From an uncultured SAR86 cluster bacterium (GTDB taxonomy: Bacteria; Pseudomonadota; Gammaproteobacteria; Magnimaribacterales; AG-339-G14): a stretch of 64,000 bases of DNA. The notes below the pieces were generated by a model. The model was not told the DNA's origin. It saw nothing but the letters and a program-made list of their open reading frames with translations, and searched no databases. The stretch is taken from the NCBI GenBank assembly GCA_902595715.1, contig CACJRI010000001.1, positions 62,001 to 126,000 of the forward strand, written 5' to 3'. Position numbers and translations under genes: made by a program. Shown here one piece after another: positions 61,263 through 64,000 of the stretch (position 1 is its first letter; the number at the start of each line of letters is the position of its first letter).

Positions 61263-62871
61263 TAAGACTTTTCATTTTGCCTCTTAAAAGAAAAATGGAA
61301 ATTAAATTAGGCAGTGTGCTTGCTGCGACAGTAATTAAAGCAAAATTCCAAATAATTTCAGTATCAAGGAAACCACTACCCGCAATAAAAAAAGCAATAA
61401 TATAAAGAATTCTGTAATAAATTATTGAAGATTCTCCAAATAAATAAGCTGAACAACGATCGCCATAGTAGGCCCATGTGATGACAGTTGAAAAAGCGAA
61501 TAATAACAGTCCTACGGATACTATATATTCGCCATAACTTCCAAAAAATCCTTTATTGAATGCCTTACTTGTTAGAACTGCAGATTTAACTAGTGATTTG
61601 CCAACAAACTCGAAATCAGAATCAAATTCTGAATCTTTAATTTCTAATTTTCCCGTGAAAGGAATGCCATTTTTATTTACAGAAATATTTTCAGCAATGG
61701 ATCTGTTGTTAATAATTGTTACTGAATTTTGAATTTCACCTGAAATGACATTTAGATCGCCTGAAAAACTTTTAAGAGATGTACTTTCTCCATATAAAAA
61801 ATTTAAAATTTCTTTGCTGTCTCTTCGTTCATCTAAAGTTCCACTAACAACAAACATTGAGGTTCTTTCAAAGTTATTTGTAAATTTTTCTGTCCAAACT
61901 CCCGATGAAAGGATTACCAAGCCAGTCAGAGTACAAATTACAATCGTGTCAATAAACGGCTCTAATATTGAGACGAACCCTTCTTCAACAGAATGTTTGG
62001 TCCTTGAAGTTGCATGAGCGATGGGAGCTGATCCCTGACCTGCTTCATTAGAATATAGGCCTCTTGCCACCCCATATGTAAAAGCTAATGAAAATGAAGC
62101 TCCTAGAAAACCCCCAACTACAGAAGTTCCTTCAAATACATCGAGAATAATTATCTGAAAGGAGGGAATAATATTTTCATAATTGAAAATTAAAACACTC
62201 AGTCCCCCTATTAGATATATGAAAGCCATCACTGGGACAATTGATGCTGCTATTGTAGATATTCTTTTTATTCCTCCTATGATTACAAGAGCTACAAGTA
62301 AGCTCATCACACAAGAAGTCATAAGCGGATCAATTCCAAAACTTGATTCAATTGTGCTTGAAATGTTGTCAATTTGGGGCATATTTCCTGATCCAAAGGT
62401 ACTTACTAAAAGAGAAAAGGCGAATATCGTGCCTAACCATTTCATATTTAAGCCCTTTTCCATATAAACCATCGGGCCTCCTGAAATCTCACCAGAATTA
62501 TTTTTTTCTCGATAGGCATGGGATAAGGAAACTTCAACAAATTTAGTCGTCATCCCAAGAAAAGCTGTAAGCCACATCCAGAATAAGGCTGCTGGTCCTC
62601 CAATAAAAATAGCCATTGCTACTCCACCAATATTTCCTGTTCCAACTGTCCCTGATAAGGCTGTACTTAAAGCTTGAAAAGGAGATGTTTGGCCCTCATT
62701 GCCTTTACCAGATGAAAATAAAATTTTCCAACCCCTTGAAAAGTATTTAAGTTGAGGAACGCCTAAATATACTGTAAAAAAAATACCTACCGAGAGTAAA
62801 AGCAAAGGAAACCAAGTAGCACTTCCGAAGTAGCTATCAACTAAAAGAATATAGCTGTTTAGGAGTTCCAA
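61231..62871 (-). CDS. Alanine/glycine:cation symporter (AGCS) family protein with an internal insertion
   Basis: 546 aa; TALSGTVGTGNIGGVAMAIFIGGPAALFWMW, SNEAGQGSAPIAHATS, EPFIDTIVICTLTGLVI, TWAYYGDRCSAYLFG. Confidence 0.9.
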   Translation of the reverse strand: MELLNSYILLVDSYFGSATWFPLLLLSVGIFFTVYLGVPQLKYFSRGWKILFSSGKGNEGQTSPFQALSTALSGTVGTGNIGGVAMAIFIGGPAALFWMWLTAFLGMTTKFVEVSLSHAYREKNNSGEISGGPMVYMEKGLNMKWLGTIFAFSLLVSTFGSGNMPQIDNISSTIESSFGIDPLMTSCVMSLLVALVIIGGIKRISTIAASIVPVMAFIYLIGGLSVLIFNYENIIPSFQIIILDVFEGTSVVGGFLGASFSLAFTYGVARGLYSNEAGQGSAPIAHATSRTKHSVEEGFVSILEPFIDTIVICTLTGLVILSSGVWTEKFTNNFERTSMFVVSGTLDERRDSKEILNFLYGESTSLKSFSGDLNVISGEIQNSVTIINNRSIAENISVNKNGIPFTGKLEIKDSEFDSDFEFVGKSLVKSAVLTSKAFNKGFFGSYGEYIVSVGLLLFAFSTVITWAYYGDRCSAYLFGESSIIYYRILYIIAFFIAGSGFLDTEIIWNFALITVAASTLPNLISIFLLRGKMKSLIDTYNNKTND

Positions 62872-63099
62872 TTATTCTTCAGATCTTACTTTTGCTTCAA
62901 ATTCAGTGTAGCCACCGATTAATTCGCCATTAACAGTAATTTGTGGAAAAGTTCTTGCGGAAGGAAACTTTTCGAACATTTGTTCCCTAGTAAAATCCAC
63001 ATCGAGCATATACTTTTTGTATTCAAAGTTTTTTTGTTTGCATAAATTTTCTGCTTTGTCACAAAAAGGACATTGCGGTTTAGACCAAATTTCTATCAT
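62872..63099 (-). CDS. Glutaredoxin
   Basis: Likely start MIEIWSKPQCPFCDKAENLC; CPFC active site, TFPQITVNGELIGGYTEFEA. Confidence 0.88.
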   Translation of the reverse strand: MIEIWSKPQCPFCDKAENLCKQKNFEYKKYMLDVDFTREQMFEKFPSARTFPQITVNGELIGGYTEFEAKVRSEE

Positions 63100-63120
63100 A
63101 ATTAACCTCTTATTAATTCT

Positions 63121-63816
63121 ATGACACTTCAAGCAATATCTAAAGGATTTGAGTATTACAAAAAATTTGGATTGAATTTTACTATTAAGATTCTCCCATT
63201 AATTTTTCTTTTTGGCTTCTTGGCAAGTGTTGGTACTTCATCAAGCTTATCAGAAGGTATATCAAATTTTGATATTTCTCTCTTGCTGATTAACAACTTT
63301 TTAATTTCTCCTCTCACAACTATTATTGCTATTTTCATAGCTAATGATTTGATTGAAAACAATAATAGAGATGTTTTGGTTTATTACGCGATTTCTTGGC
63401 AGTATTTATTAAAAGTATTGATACTTTCTTTAATTTCTACTTTATGTATTGGGATCGGTCTACTTTTATTCATAGTTCCTGGAATATTGATTGCTGGATT
63501 ACTTCTATTTGTGAATTATTTTGCAATTTTAGAAAATAAATCAGTTCTTGATTCTTTGAATCTTTCTTGGGAGAAAGCAAAGTTAAACTTCTTTCAATGT
63601 ATTCTTATGGCCGGTTTTTTTTGGTTCATTACAATTCTAACCATCACTATTTTGTCTACAATTTCAGGCAGTTATGAAGAACTGAGTCAGATTTCTCAAA
63701 CGCAAGCAATAATTTCAAGTAGTTTCGCAATATATATACAAGTATGTCTGATTTCTTTTCCCATCTTGGTTTTTTATAAAAAACAATCATCAAATAAGAT
63801 CAAAGACAGAATCTAA
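63121..63816 (+). CDS. Membrane protein of unknown function (BPSS1780/YciC-like)
   Basis: 231 aa with multiple hydrophobic segments; LLLFIVPGILIAGLLLFVNYFAILENKSVLDSLNLSWEKAK. Confidence 0.65.
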   Translation: MTLQAISKGFEYYKKFGLNFTIKILPLIFLFGFLASVGTSSSLSEGISNFDISLLLINNFLISPLTTIIAIFIANDLIENNNRDVLVYYAISWQYLLKVLILSLISTLCIGIGLLLFIVPGILIAGLLLFVNYFAILENKSVLDSLNLSWEKAKLNFFQCILMAGFFWFITILTITILSTISGSYEELSQISQTQAIISSSFAIYIQVCLISFPILVFYKKQSSNKIKDRI

Positions 63817-63999
63817 TTGAATTTTCTTATTTAGAGAAACCTTGTTTTCTAACATACCTTGCAGCAAGATGATTTCTTCTAAAAATAAGAAAAGTCTCTC
63901 CTGATCAAGTGTAGAAATTGCAGAAGCATTTTTAAAACCGCTATCCATTAATTTATTCGATAAAATATTGAATATATTTTGTTTTAAAATATTTAATCT
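63790..63999 (-). CDS. Partial CDS, possible C-terminus of DNA polymerase III delta' subunit (HolB-like)
   Basis: Open minus-strand frame to the window edge, not in the ORF track: RLNILKQNIFNILSNKLMDSGFKNASAISTLDQERLFLFLEEIILLQGMLENKVSLNKKIQLDSVFDLI*. Confidence 0.45.
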   Translation of the reverse strand, partial: RLNILKQNIFNILSNKLMDSGFKNASAISTLDQERLFLFLEEIILLQGMLENKVSLNKKIQLDSVFDLI

Positions 64000-64000
64000 A

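Noticed and set aside
1-64000. tRNA, rRNA, CRISPR, prophage, transposon or anti-phage defence island
   Set aside because: Apart from the gaps assessed above, intergenic regions are short (mostly under 140 bp), with no repeat-spacer arrays and no transposase, integrase or recognisable defence genes in the ORF set.

Overview
This is an AT-rich, gene-dense chromosomal segment, most likely from a marine gammaproteobacterium. SAR86-like ancestry is only an inference from composition and gene content. Most of it is housekeeping. The left part holds an SDR and an aldehyde dehydrogenase, then lolC/E-lolD-(msbA::lpxK)-kdsB-murB, ETF-QO/etfBA, nfuA, sbcB, csiV-like, mfd, two acyl-CoA dehydrogenases, gap, and nqrABCDEF-apbE-nqrM. 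The middle holds aceA-purB-mnmA and icd-clpS-clpA-infA. The right part (about 38-58 kb) is more accessory. It contains a 983-aa exported protein of unknown function, an Anbu proteasome-like protease with a permuted ATP-grasp and an alpha-E protein, secreted proteins of unknown function, three haloalkane-dehalogenase-like enzymes of two subfamilies in about 11 kb, and an isolated Wza/Wzc pair. No tRNA, rRNA, CRISPR array, prophage or transposon was seen. The observations most worth follow-up are: (1) an apparently single-ORF MsbA-LpxK fusion; (2) an organohalide-type locus with three dehalogenases, a GST and a nitronate monooxygenase-like enzyme; (3) a divergent TetR/exported-dehalogenase promoter with two operator-like sites of identical TGACA-N7-TGTCA geometry, one covering a near-consensus sigma70 promoter; (4) an Anbu locus without a visible transglutaminase partner. 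Functional calls come from motif and family recognition by eye; no database search was run.
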